Assembly (NCBI GenBank): GCA_019314425.1
Contig: JAFCZI010000169.1
Coordinates: 1-5,643, forward strand
Reading direction: 5' to 3'
DNA from: Deltaproteobacteria bacterium
GTDB lineage: Bacteria; Desulfobacterota; DSM-4660; Desulfatiglandales; Desulfatiglandaceae
Length of the DNA: 5,643 nucleotides
Numbering within the stretch: the first letter of the stretch is position 1; each line of letters opens with the position of its first letter. This document shows, piece by piece, positions 5,571 to 5,643 of the stretch. Made by a program: the position numbers and the translations under genes. The notes under the pieces are model-generated. The model was given only the letters and a program-made list of their open reading frames with translations. It was not told the origin of the DNA and did no database searches.

Positions 5571-5638
5571 CATATTCGTCTATTTGGGACTGCGTAGCAT
5601 ACTAATGCTATGTGAGCAGGCCAAAATAGGCGAAGATG
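5571..5638. repeat. Long imperfect hairpin at the right end of the window
   Basis: The outer arms CATATTCGTCTATTTGG (5571-5587) and CCAAAATAGGCGAAGATG (5621-5638) pair with one bulge and two mismatches. The inner arms CTGCGTAGCAT (5590-5600) and ATGCTATGTGAGCAG (5605-5619) extend the stem around a 4-nt loop. The whole can fold as one cruciform or RNA hairpin of about 68 nt. No T-tract follows in the window, so it looks like a REP-type palindromic unit rather than a terminator. It may continue past the right edge. Together with 5530-5566 it accounts for much of the 236-bp gene-free right end; I see nothing else in 5408-5529. Confidence 0.6.
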
Positions 5639-5643
5639 GGGTG

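Noticed and set aside
1..5643. A CRISPR array, tRNA, transposase or defence/toxin cassette
   Set aside because: I found no regularly spaced direct repeats, tRNA-like cloverleaf, DDE/HUH transposase motif or toxin-antitoxin pair. The repeats present are isolated and palindromic.

Overview
The window looks like chromosomal DNA from a Gram-negative bacterium. An anaerobic deltaproteobacterium (Desulfobacterota, Desulfobacterales-like) is my best guess. The reasons are the minCD pair, an oxygen-sensitive iron-sulfur serine dehydratase and a set of short dispersed intergenic repeats ending in a CGTAAAAAG-type motif. This assignment is inference; there is no rRNA or other marker in the window.

From left to right, four identifiable genes and a fifth that runs off the left edge all lie on the minus strand. 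(1) minD, only its first 54 codons (1-162), starts at TTG 15 nt after minC. (2) minC (178-867) has a good sigma70-type promoter at 921-950. (3) A 393-bp gap (868-1260) holds that promoter, a small hairpin at 1025-1055 and a repeat copy at 1060-1189. (4) An endonuclease/exonuclease/phosphatase-fold hydrolase lies at 1261-2031. (5) A HAAAP-family amino-acid permease lies at 2106-3344. (6) A single-chain [4Fe-4S] L-serine dehydratase (sdaA) lies at 3379-4749.

A 313-bp gap (4750-5062) contains a 150-bp element with 19-bp terminal inverted repeats, candidate promoters on both strands and one perfect DnaA box. A small predicted membrane protein follows on the plus strand (5063-5407). The last 236 bp are non-coding and end in a long imperfect hairpin that carries a 16-mer shared with the minC upstream region.

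Functionally there are three units. minC and minD form a division-site inhibitor operon that continues beyond the left edge. sdaA and the permease, 34 nt apart, form a likely serine uptake and catabolism pair (serine to pyruvate plus ammonia). The EEP hydrolase is either the tail of that operon or is driven by its own promoter, whose -10 region would lie inside a repeat fragment.

I found no CRISPR array, tRNA, transposase, defence cassette or clearly undescribed system. The least explained material is the family of short inverted-repeat elements in the intergenic gaps.
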